The notes under the pieces were generated by a model, which saw only the letters and a program-made list of their open reading frames with translations, made no database searches and was not told the DNA's origin. A stretch of 64,000 nucleotides of DNA from DATFFO01 sp963772815 (GTDB taxonomy: Bacteria; Actinomycetota; Acidimicrobiia; Spongiisociales; ZC4RG35): NCBI GenBank assembly GCA_963772815.1, contig CAVYYV010000006.1:310001-374000 (forward strand). The letters run 5' to 3'. The first letter of the stretch is position 1; every line of letters begins with the position of its first letter. The translations under genes and the position numbers were made by a program. Positions 18,876 to 27,615 of this stretch are shown one piece after another.

Positions 18876-19825
18876 CAGTCGCCGCTCCCCCCGGCGGCGT
18901 CCGCCAGAGAGAGCCCCAGCTCGTCCAGTTTGGCCACGACCTCTTCCAGGCTCTTCTGCCCGAAGTTGGTGATATTGAGCAGGTCGTCTGAGGTGCGCTC
19001 CACCAGCTCACCGACCGTCTTCACCTGAGCACGACGCAGACAGTTGCGGGGACGCTCGGACAGGTCGAGGGCCTCGATGGGAAGGTCAAGATCGGGTGAA
19101 CCGGAACCTTCGGGCTCGACATCGCCCAGCTCCAGGCCAACGCCCTCGGCCATGTCGGCGAACAAACCCATCAGCTCGCGGAGCGTCTTTCCGGCTGAGG
19201 ACACGGCCTCACCCGGATCGACGGCACCGTTGGTCTCGACATCGAGCACCAACCGGTCGAAGTTGGTCATCTGGCCCACCTGGGTGTTCTCCACCCGGTA
19301 GGCCACCTTACGCACGGGAGAGAAGATCGAGTCGACTGGTATCACCCCGATCGGCTGACCACTCTCTTTGTTGGAATCGGCACCCCGATAGCCAACCCCC
19401 TGAGCCACGCTCAGCTCCATCTCCAGTCGCCCACTCGACGAAAGGGTGGCCAGATGGAGGTCCGGGTTGACGATCTCCACCCCTGCCGGCAGCTTGAGGT
19501 CGCCGGCCGTTACGTCGCCTGCGCCCTTGGCCGACAGGTACAACGTCTTGGACTCCACGTCCTCCAGGCGCACCACGATCTGCTTGATGTTGAGGATCAG
19601 GTCGACAACGTCTTCAACCACGCCCTCCACGGTGGAGAACTCGTGTTCCACACCCTCGATCTGGATCGAGGTGACCGCCGCCCCGGGGATCCGAGACAGC
19701 AAGGTGCGGCGCATGGTGTTGCCGAGCGTATAGCCGAACCCCGGCTCCAACGGCTCAACGGTGAAGCGCGAGCGATTCTCGCCCACGTGCTCCTCTTCGA
19801 TATGTGGTCTTTGGACAATCAGCAC
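18875..19825 (-). CDS. rpoA: DNA-directed RNA polymerase subunit alpha
   Basis: Complete alpha subunit of 316 residues. The N-terminal assembly domain has FTVEPLEPGFGYTLGNTMRRTLLSRIPGAA-type sequence. The C-terminal domain (about 245-316) contacts UP elements and activators (LSERPRNCLRRAQVKTVGELV; TNFGQKSLEEVVAKL). Located between rpsD and rplQ in the standard alpha-operon order. Confidence 0.97.
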   Translation of the reverse strand: MLIVQRPHIEEEHVGENRSRFTVEPLEPGFGYTLGNTMRRTLLSRIPGAAVTSIQIEGVEHEFSTVEGVVEDVVDLILNIKQIVVRLEDVESKTLYLSAKGAGDVTAGDLKLPAGVEIVNPDLHLATLSSSGRLEMELSVAQGVGYRGADSNKESGQPIGVIPVDSIFSPVRKVAYRVENTQVGQMTNFDRLVLDVETNGAVDPGEAVSSAGKTLRELMGLFADMAEGVGLELGDVEPEGSGSPDLDLPIEALDLSERPRNCLRRAQVKTVGELVERTSDDLLNITNFGQKSLEEVVAKLDELGLSLADAAGGSGD

Positions 19826-19835
19826 TATCAGTTCC

Positions 19836-20441
19836 TCACTTCGAATAGAGCTCTACGACCAACTGCTCCTGGATGGGCGTGTCGATCTGGTCTCTGCTGG
19901 GCAGGTCACGCACGGCTATACGTCGCTCGTCGAGGACGACATCCAGCCACTCGGGAGTCATCCGATCCATGGTGTCTACCGAATGCTGGATGATCACCAT
20001 GTCTCGGGAGCGTTCCTTGACCGTGACGACGTCACCGGCCCGCACCTGGTAGGAGGGGATGTCTACCTTCCTGCCGTTGACGTTGAAGTGGCCGTGGTTG
20101 ACCAGCTGACGCGCCTGGGGCCGCGTGGCCGCCAATCCAGCACGCCAAACGACGTTGTCCAGACGGCACTCGAGGATCTGGAGCAAATTGTCGCCGGTGA
20201 TCCCCGGCCGCCGGGCCGCGTTTTCGTAGTACCTGCGGAACTGGCGCTCGAGCACGCCGTACATGACACGCAGCTTTTGCTTCTCGCGCAGCTGGATCTG
20301 GTAGTCGCTCTCCCTGATCCGTCCCCGGCCGTGCTCTCCGGGCGGATAGGGCCGGCGGTCGACCGGGCACTTCTTGGACTGGCACAGGGGCGTGCGCGCC
20401 CGGCGACACGCCTTGTGCTTGGGACCGGTATAACGCGCCAT
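19836..20441 (-). CDS. rpsD: 30S ribosomal protein S4
   Basis: Primary 16S-binding protein of 201 residues. It keeps a zinc-type cysteine pattern at the N terminus (CRRARTPLCQSKKCPVDRR) and the S4 RNA-binding domain (RLDNVVWRAGLAATRPQARQ; NHGHFNVNGRKVDIPSYQV). S4 often autoregulates the alpha operon. It follows rpsK by 2 bp. Confidence 0.97.
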   Translation of the reverse strand: MARYTGPKHKACRRARTPLCQSKKCPVDRRPYPPGEHGRGRIRESDYQIQLREKQKLRVMYGVLERQFRRYYENAARRPGITGDNLLQILECRLDNVVWRAGLAATRPQARQLVNHGHFNVNGRKVDIPSYQVRAGDVVTVKERSRDMVIIQHSVDTMDRMTPEWLDVVLDERRIAVRDLPSRDQIDTPIQEQLVVELYSK

Positions 20442-20443
20442 GC

Positions 20444-20845
20444 TCAGCCTCTCCGACGCTTCTTGAGACGGACTCCGTTGTGGGGCAGGGGTGTCACATC
20501 ACGCACACCACTCACCTCCATCCCCATGTTCTGAAGGGTGCGGACCGCAGTGTCGCGACCCGAGCCCGTGCCCGACACGATCACGTCCAGTTTGCGGATC
20601 CCGTGCTCCCCGGCCCGACGGGCGGCCTCTTCAGCCGCCACCTGGGCCGCGTAGGGAGTCGACTTGCGAGATCCCTTGAAGCCGACCGAGCCGCCTGAGG
20701 TCCAGGCGACGACGGCACCGGCCTGGTCCGTGATGGAGATGATCGTGTTGTTGAAACTCGCCTTTATGTGGGCCTGGCCATGCGAGATATTCTTCCGCTC
20801 GCGACGGCGGACCCTCTTTTGAGCTGGCTTTTGCTGCTTCGCCAC
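20444..20845 (-). CDS. rpsK: 30S ribosomal protein S11
   Basis: S11 of 133 residues with the conserved GQAHIKASFNNTIISITD, GGSVGFKGSRKSTPYAAQ and the C-terminal DVTPLPHNGVRLKKRRRG. Forms the platform of the small subunit. Positioned between rpsM and rpsD. Confidence 0.97.
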   Translation of the reverse strand: MAKQQKPAQKRVRRRERKNISHGQAHIKASFNNTIISITDQAGAVVAWTSGGSVGFKGSRKSTPYAAQVAAEEAARRAGEHGIRKLDVIVSGTGSGRDTAVRTLQNMGMEVSGVRDVTPLPHNGVRLKKRRRG

Positions 20846-20854
20846 CGACTACTC

Positions 20855-21232
20855 CTACTTCTTCAGCTTCTTCTTGCCGGCGATGGCCTTGCGCGGGCCT
20901 TTGCGGGTGCGGGCGTTGGTATGAGTCCGCTGGCCGCGCACGGGAAGTCCGCGCCGGTGGCGAATGCCCTGATAGGTGCCGATCTCGATCTTGCGCTTGA
21001 TGTTCTGCTGGACATCACGCCGCAAGTCGCCTTCCACCTCGAACTGCTGGTCGATGAAGCGGCGGATACGAGTCACCTCGTCGTCCGTCAGCTCCCGTAT
21101 CTTGGTACCGGGGTCGATATCGGTGCCCTCGCAAATGAGAGCGGCCCGATTCCGGCCGATGCCATAGATGTAGGTGAGGCCGATCTCGAGACGCTTGTCC
21201 CGGGGCAGGTCGACTCCTGCGATACGCGCCAT
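20855..21232 (-). CDS. rpsM: 30S ribosomal protein S13
   Basis: S13 of 125 residues (MARIAGVDLPRDKRLEIGLT, YIYGIGRNRA helix-two-turn-helix, RHRRGLPVRGQRTHTNARTR). It contacts P-site tRNA and the B1 bridge. It starts 4 bp after the rpmJ stop. Confidence 0.97.
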   Translation of the reverse strand: MARIAGVDLPRDKRLEIGLTYIYGIGRNRAALICEGTDIDPGTKIRELTDDEVTRIRRFIDQQFEVEGDLRRDVQQNIKRKIEIGTYQGIRHRRGLPVRGQRTHTNARTRKGPRKAIAGKKKLKK

Positions 21233-21236
21233 GGAT

Positions 21237-21350
21237 CTAACCCTGCCTCTGCTTGTGGCGAGGATTGCTGCATATCACCCATACCCGCCCTCGGCGGCGG
21301 ATGATGCGACACTTCTCGCACATTTTCTTTGTCGAAGGACGCACCTTCAT
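21237..21350 (-). CDS. rpmJ: 50S ribosomal protein L36
   Basis: A 37-residue protein, MKVRPSTKKMCEKCRIIRRR continuing to a C terminus of RHKQRQG. It is the zinc-binding C+ form (CxxC...C...H), so L36 here needs Zn2+. The gene is short and lies immediately upstream of rpsM. The usual upstream partner infA is not seen. Confidence 0.96.
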   Translation of the reverse strand: MKVRPSTKKMCEKCRIIRRRGRVWVICSNPRHKQRQG

Positions 21351-21719
21351 TGGTCACTCCAGACGTTTCCGTCGGCCGATGGCGAACACCGGCACTTCGA
21401 CTCGTTGCCTTGTTTCACACCCGCTGACGCCTACACCGGCGACAAAGGCCGCACGAGGGAGGGGTGCTCGCGGAACTCGGTAGCGACTCTTTACCCGCGC
21501 GGGGAAAGGGCCGCACACCAGGGAGGAATGGTAACCCCTGGATCGGATCTAGTTCAAATCACGGTCAATCGACCTTGGGGGGGATAGCCGCCTTTTACCC
21601 CGGCCACCGTGGCCGCCTCCAGACCGCCAACCGGCAGAAACGGTCATCGCGTCGGACCGCTGAACCTTCAGCGCGACGTTCGGGACGTATTTGGCCCGAT
21701 TGTCGCGCCAGAAGGAGGA
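21351..21719. other. map-rpmJ intergenic region, infA absent
   Basis: About 370 bp with no recognisable gene on either strand. In most actinobacteria infA (IF-1, about 73 codons) sits here, but no frame contains IF-1 motifs. The minus strand contains a TTGACC box near 21565 but no convincing -10. The gap may hold an internal promoter for the rpmJ-rplQ part. Confidence 0.5.
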
Positions 21720-22514
21720 TCAGCCCGCTGCGACCCGCTCCACCTGGTCCAACGGGACCGGCTCGTCGCCCATGGTAAAGACCATCACTCCCTCTTTGGT
21801 GATGGCCACGGTGTGCTCGAAGTGGGCGGACAACGAGCCATCGGCAGTCCGGACCGTCCAGCCGTCGTCGTCCACCATGGTGTGACGATCGCCCAGGTTG
21901 AACATGGGCTCGATGCACAGGGCCATTCCGGTCCTCAGTTTCATGCCGTTCCCCCTCTCGCCCAGGTTGGGAACCTGGGGCTCCTCGTGCATCTGGCGCC
22001 CGATGCCGTGGCCCAGATACTCCTCCACGATCCCGTAGCCGTGCCTTCGGCCCACCTCTGACACGGAGGCCCCGATGTCGCCCAGCCGGGCCCCGTGATG
22101 GACGGCGGCGATGCCCGCCCACAGACCCTCCTCGGTGGCATCGATCAGTTCCCGAGCTTCCGGTGCCACCTCACCGATGGCCATGGTGAAGGCGGCGTCG
22201 CCGTGAAAGCCCTGGTAGATGGCGCCGGCATCGACCGAGAGGATGTCCCTCTCTCGGAGTCGATAATCGTTGGGGATCCCGTGGACGATGACATCGTTGG
22301 GCGAGAGGCACAATGTGGCCGGGTAGGTGCCGTGATAGTTGAGGAAGGAGGAGGTGCAGTCCCGCTCTTCGAGGATCCTGCGGGAGATCGCCTCGAGATC
22401 CATCAAGGAAACACCAGGGTCAGCGGCCTCGCGCACGGCAGAGTGAATGGCGGCCACGCAGGCTCCGGCCACGGCCATCTTCTCGAACTCTCGCCGGGAT
22501 TTGATGGTTATCAC
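21720..22514 (-). CDS. map: Methionine aminopeptidase, type I
   Basis: Removes the initiator methionine. The protein is about 264 residues from GTG 22514 (VITIKSRREFEKMAVAG). The five metal ligands of the pita-bread fold are in place: DAGAIYQGFHGDAAFT (two Asp), GHGIGRQMHEEP (His), CIEPMF (Glu) and HFEHTVAI (Glu). The frame is open upstream of the GTG, but homology starts here. Follows adk and the ERCC4 gene, as part of secY-adk-map. Confidence 0.95.
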   Translation of the reverse strand: MITIKSRREFEKMAVAGACVAAIHSAVREAADPGVSLMDLEAISRRILEERDCTSSFLNYHGTYPATLCLSPNDVIVHGIPNDYRLRERDILSVDAGAIYQGFHGDAAFTMAIGEVAPEARELIDATEEGLWAGIAAVHHGARLGDIGASVSEVGRRHGYGIVEEYLGHGIGRQMHEEPQVPNLGERGNGMKLRTGMALCIEPMFNLGDRHTMVDDDGWTVRTADGSLSAHFEHTVAITKEGVMVFTMGDEPVPLDQVERVAAG

Positions 22515-22573
22515 TGCATCTGACAGGTTACCGGCCCACGGCAACAGCCGACCAGCCCCGGGCAGAGTACCAA

Positions 22574-23383
22574 TCAGCCCTCTTCGGCGGCCTCGGAATC
22601 CGTCAGCTCCTGTGCGGCAGCAGCCAGGAAGCGGTACGTCCATTCCTCAGCGAATTTCCGGTTCTCACAGAAGACGATCGGCACCGAAGGGTATCGGACC
22701 TGCAGACGCGCCACGAGGTCGGGCAACCACCCCTTCTCCACCCACTCGGCCTTGAACAGAGCCGTGTAACGGTCCTCGACCACGACTGCCGCCGCATCGA
22801 GGCCGGTCAGCTCCGCCATCACGAACCCGAGTTTGCCCGACACCAGATCCGCCGAGAGATTCGCCATCGTCTTGCGCTCCACGACCGCTACCACGTCCTC
22901 GTCGTCCATGACTGCGTAGTCGCCCACGGACAGCGCTCTGCGCTCGGTCGCAACTTGGCGCTGGGTGAAACGATATGGGTAACGCTCACGCGTATCGACG
23001 TAGATCGTGCCGTTCGCCAGGCCCGGAGCCCGCCGTCGGGGGACTCGAGCCCCGGGCCGGGCCTGTCGGGCGACCTTGGCCGTCTGCCACAGGACCACCT
23101 CTCTTCCACGACTGCGAGTGAAGACGAACTGGCTCCGGTAGTTGGTCCGCCTGTTGAGGATCAGGTCGATGGCGGCACCACGCCGGCGGCAGACCTTGAC
23201 GCCCACCTCCTCGATCACTTCGGCCTGTTCGGGCCAACTGTCGATCGGATGACAGTAGGAGCGAGAGGCTCTCGGCCACGTCTCCCGAGTTTTGAAGAAG
23301 ATTCCACCTTCGATGGGGAGACTGACCAGATAGGGCAGGCTCGAGCCCTCGTCGGGATTACGGGCGAGGATGAAGCCTTCCAT
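22574..23383 (-). CDS. ERCC4-domain nuclease-like protein
   Basis: A 269-residue protein not normally found in this operon. The C-terminal half has the XPF/ERCC4 nuclease signature: IYVDTRERYPYRF (Asp, then Glu), SVGDYAVMDDEDVVAVVERK (GDY and the ERK triad) and SADLVSGKLGFVMAEL. The N-terminal half (SSLPYLVSLPIEGGIFFKTR, ending with VARQARPGARVPRRR) looks like a conserved actinobacterial extension of unknown role. All nuclease residues are visible, so it may cut branched DNA or assist repair, but the substrate is unknown. It lies between adk and map on the same strand, with 38-bp and 59-bp gaps. Confidence 0.85.
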   Translation of the reverse strand: MEGFILARNPDEGSSLPYLVSLPIEGGIFFKTRETWPRASRSYCHPIDSWPEQAEVIEEVGVKVCRRRGAAIDLILNRRTNYRSQFVFTRSRGREVVLWQTAKVARQARPGARVPRRRAPGLANGTIYVDTRERYPYRFTQRQVATERRALSVGDYAVMDDEDVVAVVERKTMANLSADLVSGKLGFVMAELTGLDAAAVVVEDRYTALFKAEWVEKGWLPDLVARLQVRYPSVPIVFCENRKFAEEWTYRFLAAAAQELTDSEAAEEG

Positions 23384-23421
23384 ACGACCAGTATGACCGA
23401 GAGACTGCCAGGCGAGGCCGA

Positions 23422-23979
23422 TCAGGTGGTTTCGACGTCTTCCACGGCGGCCAGAACCCGGTCGGTGATCTCGTCCATCTCACCGATTCCGTCCACCTCC
23501 ACCACGATCCCTCGCCGCCGGTAGATGTCGAGGATCGGCTCGGTCTGCTCGCCGTAGACCTTGAACCGGTTGCGGATCGTCTCCTCGGTGTCGTCGGCTC
23601 GGCCCCGCGACATCATCCGCTGAACCAGTTCGTCCTCGTCGACCTCGAACAACACCACACGGTCCAGGCCCGACTCGCCAATGAGAGAGTCGAGCGCTGC
23701 CACCTGGGGTTCCGTGCGGGGAAACCCGTCCAGGATGAAACCGTGGGAGGCGTCCGGCCGGGAGATGCGCTCACGCAGCATCTCCACCGTGATCGAGTCG
23801 GGGACGTAATCGCCCGCCTCCATGATCGCCTTCACCTGCCGACCCAGGTCGGTGCCCTCGCCCACGTGGTGGCGGAACATCTCACCGGTTGAAACGTGCG
23901 GGATGCCCAGCCGTTCGGCGACCCGTTGGGCCTGGGTGCCCTTGCCGGCTCCGGGCGGGCCGATGAAGAGCAGCTTCAT
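23422..23979 (-). CDS. adk: Adenylate kinase (short form)
   Basis: ATP + AMP to 2 ADP. P-loop FIGPPGAGKGTQAQRV at the N terminus, the AMP-binding STGEMFR and LDGFPRTEPQVAAL, then RMMSRGRADDTEETIRNRF. With 185 residues it lacks the large zinc-type LID insertion of the E. coli form, which is common in actinobacteria. Downstream of secY as usual, with a 115-bp gap. Confidence 0.95.
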   Translation of the reverse strand: MKLLFIGPPGAGKGTQAQRVAERLGIPHVSTGEMFRHHVGEGTDLGRQVKAIMEAGDYVPDSITVEMLRERISRPDASHGFILDGFPRTEPQVAALDSLIGESGLDRVVLFEVDEDELVQRMMSRGRADDTEETIRNRFKVYGEQTEPILDIYRRRGIVVEVDGIGEMDEITDRVLAAVEDVETT

Positions 23980-24094
23980 GATGCGTCCGAGCTAGGACCG
24001 CGGGACGCGGCGGTAGCCCGGGCCGACCGGCGCCTGTTCGGCGCAGCGGTGAACCTGTCTTCGGAGAAGGCGCGCCGAAGTCGGCCGGCAATCA

Positions 24095-25411
24095 TCACGT
24101 CAGAATCCCTTCGTAGTTGCGCATGGTGAGCTGAGACTCGATCTGCTTCATCGTCTCGAGTGCGACTCCCACCACGATCAGGATCGACACACCGGTGAAC
24201 GGCACCGGGATGTGCCAGATGATCCCCGCTATGACCGGGAGCACCGAGATCACACCCAGGAATATCGACCCGGGCAACGTAATCCGGTTCAGAATATGAG
24301 CGAGGTGCTGCTCGGTCTGACGGCCCGGCCTCACCCCGGGGACGAATCCTCCGTTGCGCTGGATCATCTCGGCCTGTTTTTGGGGATCGAACTGGATAGC
24401 CGTGTAGAAGTACGTGAAGAAGATGATGAGGAGGAAGAGAAGGATCACGTACCACCACGAGGCCTGACCGGTCGCCCCACCTCCCAGGTTCTGGTCGATC
24501 CATCGATAGATGGCCTGCACCCAGCCCGAGTCGGACGGGATGGCGGTGATGATCATGGCCGGGAACAACAGCACGGAGGTAGCGAAGATCACCGGGATCA
24601 CTCCGGCCGTGTTGACCTTGAGGGGTATGTAGGTGGACTGGCCGCCCATCACCCTGCGACCCCGAACCCGCTTGGCGAACTGGATGGGGATGCGGCGCTG
24701 GCCCTGATCGACGTAGATGATCGCCCCGATCATGGCCAAGAAGACTATCACCATCACCCCGAAGCGGACGGGCAGGCCGACGGCCACGGTGTTGCCCCAC
24801 ATCTGGCCGAAGATGAAGGGGAACTGGCTGATGATGCTGATGAAGATGATCAGCGACATGCCGTTTCCCACGCCCCTCTGAGAGATGAGCTCACCCAGCC
24901 ACATCACGAAGGCGGTGCCGGCCGTCATGGTGATCACGATCAGGGCCACCCGTCCCGGCGAGTAGTTGGGGACGAGGTCGATCCCGCCCGTAAACCGGCC
25001 CACATGGAAGAGGAAGGTGAATGCGGTCGACTGGATGAGGGCCAAGGCCACCGTCATGTAGCGGGTCCACTGGGTGATCACCTTCTGCCCCGACTCGCCC
25101 TCGTCCTGGAGCGCTTCCAGCTTGGGGATAACCACGGTGAGGAGCTGCATGATGATGGAGGCGGTGATGTAGGGGAGAATCCCCAGAGCGAACACCGAGA
25201 ACTGCTCCAGGGCGCCACCCGAGAAGAGGTTGAGCAGGCCATAGATGCCCCCCGCCTGCTGCTGTTGCTGGAACACCTGCACGGCGTTGAGATCGACTCC
25301 GGGAACGGGGATGGTCGCCCCCAGGCGATAGATCCCGAACATGGCCAGCGTGAAGACGATCTTCTGGCGCAGGTCCGGGACCTTGAACATGTTGCGGTAG
25401 ATGGAAAGCAT
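24095..25411 (-). CDS. secY: Preprotein translocase subunit SecY
   Basis: Central channel protein of the Sec translocon, 438 residues with about ten membrane helices. Recognisable segments include TIPVPGVDLNAVQVF, IMQLLTVVIPKLEALQDEGESG, GNGMSLIIFISI, the cytosolic QGQRRIPIQFAKRVRGRRV loop and GFVPGVRPGRQTEQHL. Located between rplO and adk, its standard place in the spc operon. Confidence 0.97.
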   Translation of the reverse strand: MLSIYRNMFKVPDLRQKIVFTLAMFGIYRLGATIPVPGVDLNAVQVFQQQQQAGGIYGLLNLFSGGALEQFSVFALGILPYITASIIMQLLTVVIPKLEALQDEGESGQKVITQWTRYMTVALALIQSTAFTFLFHVGRFTGGIDLVPNYSPGRVALIVITMTAGTAFVMWLGELISQRGVGNGMSLIIFISIISQFPFIFGQMWGNTVAVGLPVRFGVMVIVFLAMIGAIIYVDQGQRRIPIQFAKRVRGRRVMGGQSTYIPLKVNTAGVIPVIFATSVLLFPAMIITAIPSDSGWVQAIYRWIDQNLGGGATGQASWWYVILLFLLIIFFTYFYTAIQFDPQKQAEMIQRNGGFVPGVRPGRQTEQHLAHILNRITLPGSIFLGVISVLPVIAGIIWHIPVPFTGVSILIVVGVALETMKQIESQLTMRNYEGILT

Positions 25412-25501
25412 CAGGTCTCTCTCAGGTTGGCCGCGGCGCCGTCACAGGGTATCCACTTCTTCGATTTTGGTGGGTGGGCGGACGATCGCTCCACTATTCG
25501 A

Positions 25502-25963
25502 CTACTCGATCAACTCCGCCGTCCCGCCCGCCGCCTCGATCTTGGATCGGGCAGAAGCGGAGAAGGCATGAGCCTTGACGGTCAGGGGACGGTCGACATC
25601 ACCCTCTGCCAGGACCTTCACGCGTCCCCGGTGGCGGATGAGACCTCTGTCACGCAGCACTTCCGGGGTGATCTCCGACCCCGAATCGAACTGGTTCAGA
25701 GTGACCAGGTTCACAATGGCGAAGTATTCCTTGTTGGGGTTGGTGAATCCGGGCAACTTGGGAATACGCATCGAGAGGGGCGTCTGGCCACCCTCGAAAC
25801 CCGGCCGCATACTCCCCCTGGCCTTGAGGCCCTTGGTGCCGCGGCCTGCCGTCTTGCCTCGCTTGCCGGACTCGCCCCGTCCGACCCGCACCTTTTCCTG
25901 CTTGGAGCCTGGCGCGGGCTGGAGATGATGGAGTTTGAGCTGTTCTCTCTGTTCTTCAGACAT
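25502..25963 (-). CDS. rplO: 50S ribosomal protein L15
   Basis: L15 of 153 residues. GSKQEKVRVGRGESGKRGKT and GRGTKGLKARGS carry the glycine-rich N-terminal RNA-binding region, and the C-terminal domain contains DVDRPLTVKAHAFSASARSK. A 90-bp gap separates it from secY. Confidence 0.96.
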   Translation of the reverse strand: MSEEQREQLKLHHLQPAPGSKQEKVRVGRGESGKRGKTAGRGTKGLKARGSMRPGFEGGQTPLSMRIPKLPGFTNPNKEYFAIVNLVTLNQFDSGSEITPEVLRDRGLIRHRGRVKVLAEGDVDRPLTVKAHAFSASARSKIEAAGGTAELIE

Positions 25964-25971
25964 CGCGCCTC

Positions 25972-26160
25972 CTACTCGCCGTCTTCCACGTCGACCAGAT
26001 GGCGTACCTTGTGGATCATGCCCCGCAAACTGGACGAGTCGACGTGCTCGACCGTATGACGGATCCGCTTCAGGCCCAGCGCCTCGACGGTGGCACGGGT
26101 CTTGGGCTTCTCGCCGATGACAGAACGCCGCAGCGTCACCTTGATCGTCTTGTCGGCCAT
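25972..26160 (-). CDS. rpmD: 50S ribosomal protein L30
   Basis: A 62-residue L30 (MADKTIKVTLRRSVIGEKPK; GLKRIRHTVEHVDSSSLRGM). ATG 26160 is preferred over one two codons upstream because the family begins at this point. It sits between rpsE and rplO in the conserved order. Confidence 0.95.
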   Translation of the reverse strand: MADKTIKVTLRRSVIGEKPKTRATVEALGLKRIRHTVEHVDSSSLRGMIHKVRHLVDVEDGE

Positions 26161-26170
26161 GGTCAAAACC

Positions 26171-26716
26171 TCACTCGCTCGCGGCCCGCAACGACTCCGT
26201 GGAGCGATAGGCCGCCAAAAGACCCGGGGGAACGATGTCGTCCGCCTGCTTGCCGCGCAGCCGGGCTACCTCGTCGGGGCGGCGCTGCTTGCGAAGCCCG
26301 TCGAGGGTGGCATGGGCCACATTGAGGTGGGTGGGCGAGCCCAGCGACTTGGCCAGGGCATCCCGTATCCCCGCCGCCTCCAGGATCTGCCGACAGGCTC
26401 CGCCAGCGATTACCCCGGTACCGGGAGCGGCGGGACGCATCATGACCCGGGAAGCACCGTGCTCGCCGACGACCTCGTGGATGATGGTGGAACCCGCCAT
26501 GGGGACCGTGAACATCGACTTGCGGGCGATCTCCATTCCCTTCTGGATGGCGGCCGGGACCTCTTTTGCCTTCCCGTACCCGACTCCGACCCGTCCGTTG
26601 CCGTCCCCGACCACGCACAGAGCGGTGAAGGAGAAGCGACGGCCACCCTTTACCACCTTGGCGACGCGGTTGATCTGGACCACGCGCTCGTCGTACTGGT
26701 TCTGTTGATCAGCCAT
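26171..26716 (-). CDS. rpsE: 30S ribosomal protein S5
   Basis: S5 of 181 residues. VVKGGRRFSFTALCVVGDGN is the S5 double-stranded-RNA-binding domain. PAAPGTGVIAGGACRQILE and KSLGSPTHLNVAHATLDGL belong to the C-terminal domain. Involved in decoding accuracy. Spacing to rpmD and rplR is about 10 bp. Confidence 0.97.
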   Translation of the reverse strand: MADQQNQYDERVVQINRVAKVVKGGRRFSFTALCVVGDGNGRVGVGYGKAKEVPAAIQKGMEIARKSMFTVPMAGSTIIHEVVGEHGASRVMMRPAAPGTGVIAGGACRQILEAAGIRDALAKSLGSPTHLNVAHATLDGLRKQRRPDEVARLRGKQADDIVPPGLLAAYRSTESLRAASE

Positions 26717-26724
26717 CTCTGCTC

Positions 26725-27081
26725 CTAAAACTCGAGTCCGGTTTCGCGGGCCGCGTCGGCGAGGGCTTTGACCCGGCCGTGGAACTTGTAACCGGAGCGA
26801 TCGAAGACCACCGTGGACACACCCGCCTGCTTGGCCCGGTCACCCACCAAGGTACCGACCTTGGCGGCGGTCTCGACGGTGAGACGCTGGTTGGCAAGGT
26901 CTGGCTCCTGTGAGGAGGCAGCGGCGATGGTATGACCCATGGTGTCGTCGATGACCTGGGCATAGATGTAGCGGTTGCTGCGGTACACGGCCAGCCGGGG
27001 ACGTGAAGAGGTACCGGAGATCTTGCGGCGGACGCGGCCGCGGCGCATGCGACGGGCGGCGGCTCGGTTGGCCTTCATCAC
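26725..27081 (-). CDS. rplR: 50S ribosomal protein L18
   Basis: 5S-rRNA-binding protein of about 118 residues (RPRLAVYRSNRYIYAQVIDD; VFDRSGYKFHGRVKALADAA). Two adjacent ATGs are possible (27081 or 27078). The start overlaps the rplF stop codon. Confidence 0.96.
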   Translation of the reverse strand: MMKANRAAARRMRRGRVRRKISGTSSRPRLAVYRSNRYIYAQVIDDTMGHTIAAASSQEPDLANQRLTVETAAKVGTLVGDRAKQAGVSTVVFDRSGYKFHGRVKALADAARETGLEF

Positions 27082-27614
27082 TTACCTGCCTTCCCGGCCT
27101 TGCGGCGGACGTATTCGCCCACATAACGGATACCCTTGCCCTTGTACGGCTCGGGGGGCCGGATCTTGCGAACGTCGGCGGCAACCTGCCCAACCAGCTC
27201 CTTGTCGATGCCGGTCACCGACACACGGGTGGGCTCCGGCACTTCAAAGGCGATTCCGTCCGGTGCCTCCACCGTCACAGAGTGGCTGAACCCGACCTGG
27301 AGCTCGAGAGTGGAGCCCTTCAACTGGGCGCGATAACCGACACCCTGGATCTCGAGATCGCGGCGGAAGCCGTTCGATACGCCCGCCACCATGTTGGCCA
27401 GGAGCGCCCGGGACAGGCCATGGATCGCCTTCGACTCCCGTGAGTCGTCAAGCCGGGCCACGGTAGCGATACCATCGTCGACCGCCACCGAGACTCGCTC
27501 GTGGAAACGGCGGTCGAGCTGGCCCTTGGGGCCCTTGACCACCACTTTGGCCCCGTCGATCTTCACATCGACACCCGCGGGGATGGCCACGGGATTGCTT
27601 CCTACCCTGCTCAT
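27078..27614 (-). CDS. rplF: 50S ribosomal protein L6
   Basis: L6 of 178 residues starting MSRVGSNPVAIPAGVDVKID, with the C-terminal motif RPPEPYKGKGIRYVGEYVRR at the factor-binding site. An open extension upstream of ATG 27614 overlaps rpsH and has no homology. Overlaps rplR by ATGA-type coupling. Confidence 0.97.
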   Translation of the reverse strand: MSRVGSNPVAIPAGVDVKIDGAKVVVKGPKGQLDRRFHERVSVAVDDGIATVARLDDSRESKAIHGLSRALLANMVAGVSNGFRRDLEIQGVGYRAQLKGSTLELQVGFSHSVTVEAPDGIAFEVPEPTRVSVTGIDKELVGQVAADVRKIRPPEPYKGKGIRYVGEYVRRKAGKAGK

Positions 27615-27615
27615 C

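Noticed and set aside
24212..26059. 615-codon open frame opposite secY-rplO
   Set aside because: Antisense to intact SecY and L15; His/Asp/Gly-rich and without homology.
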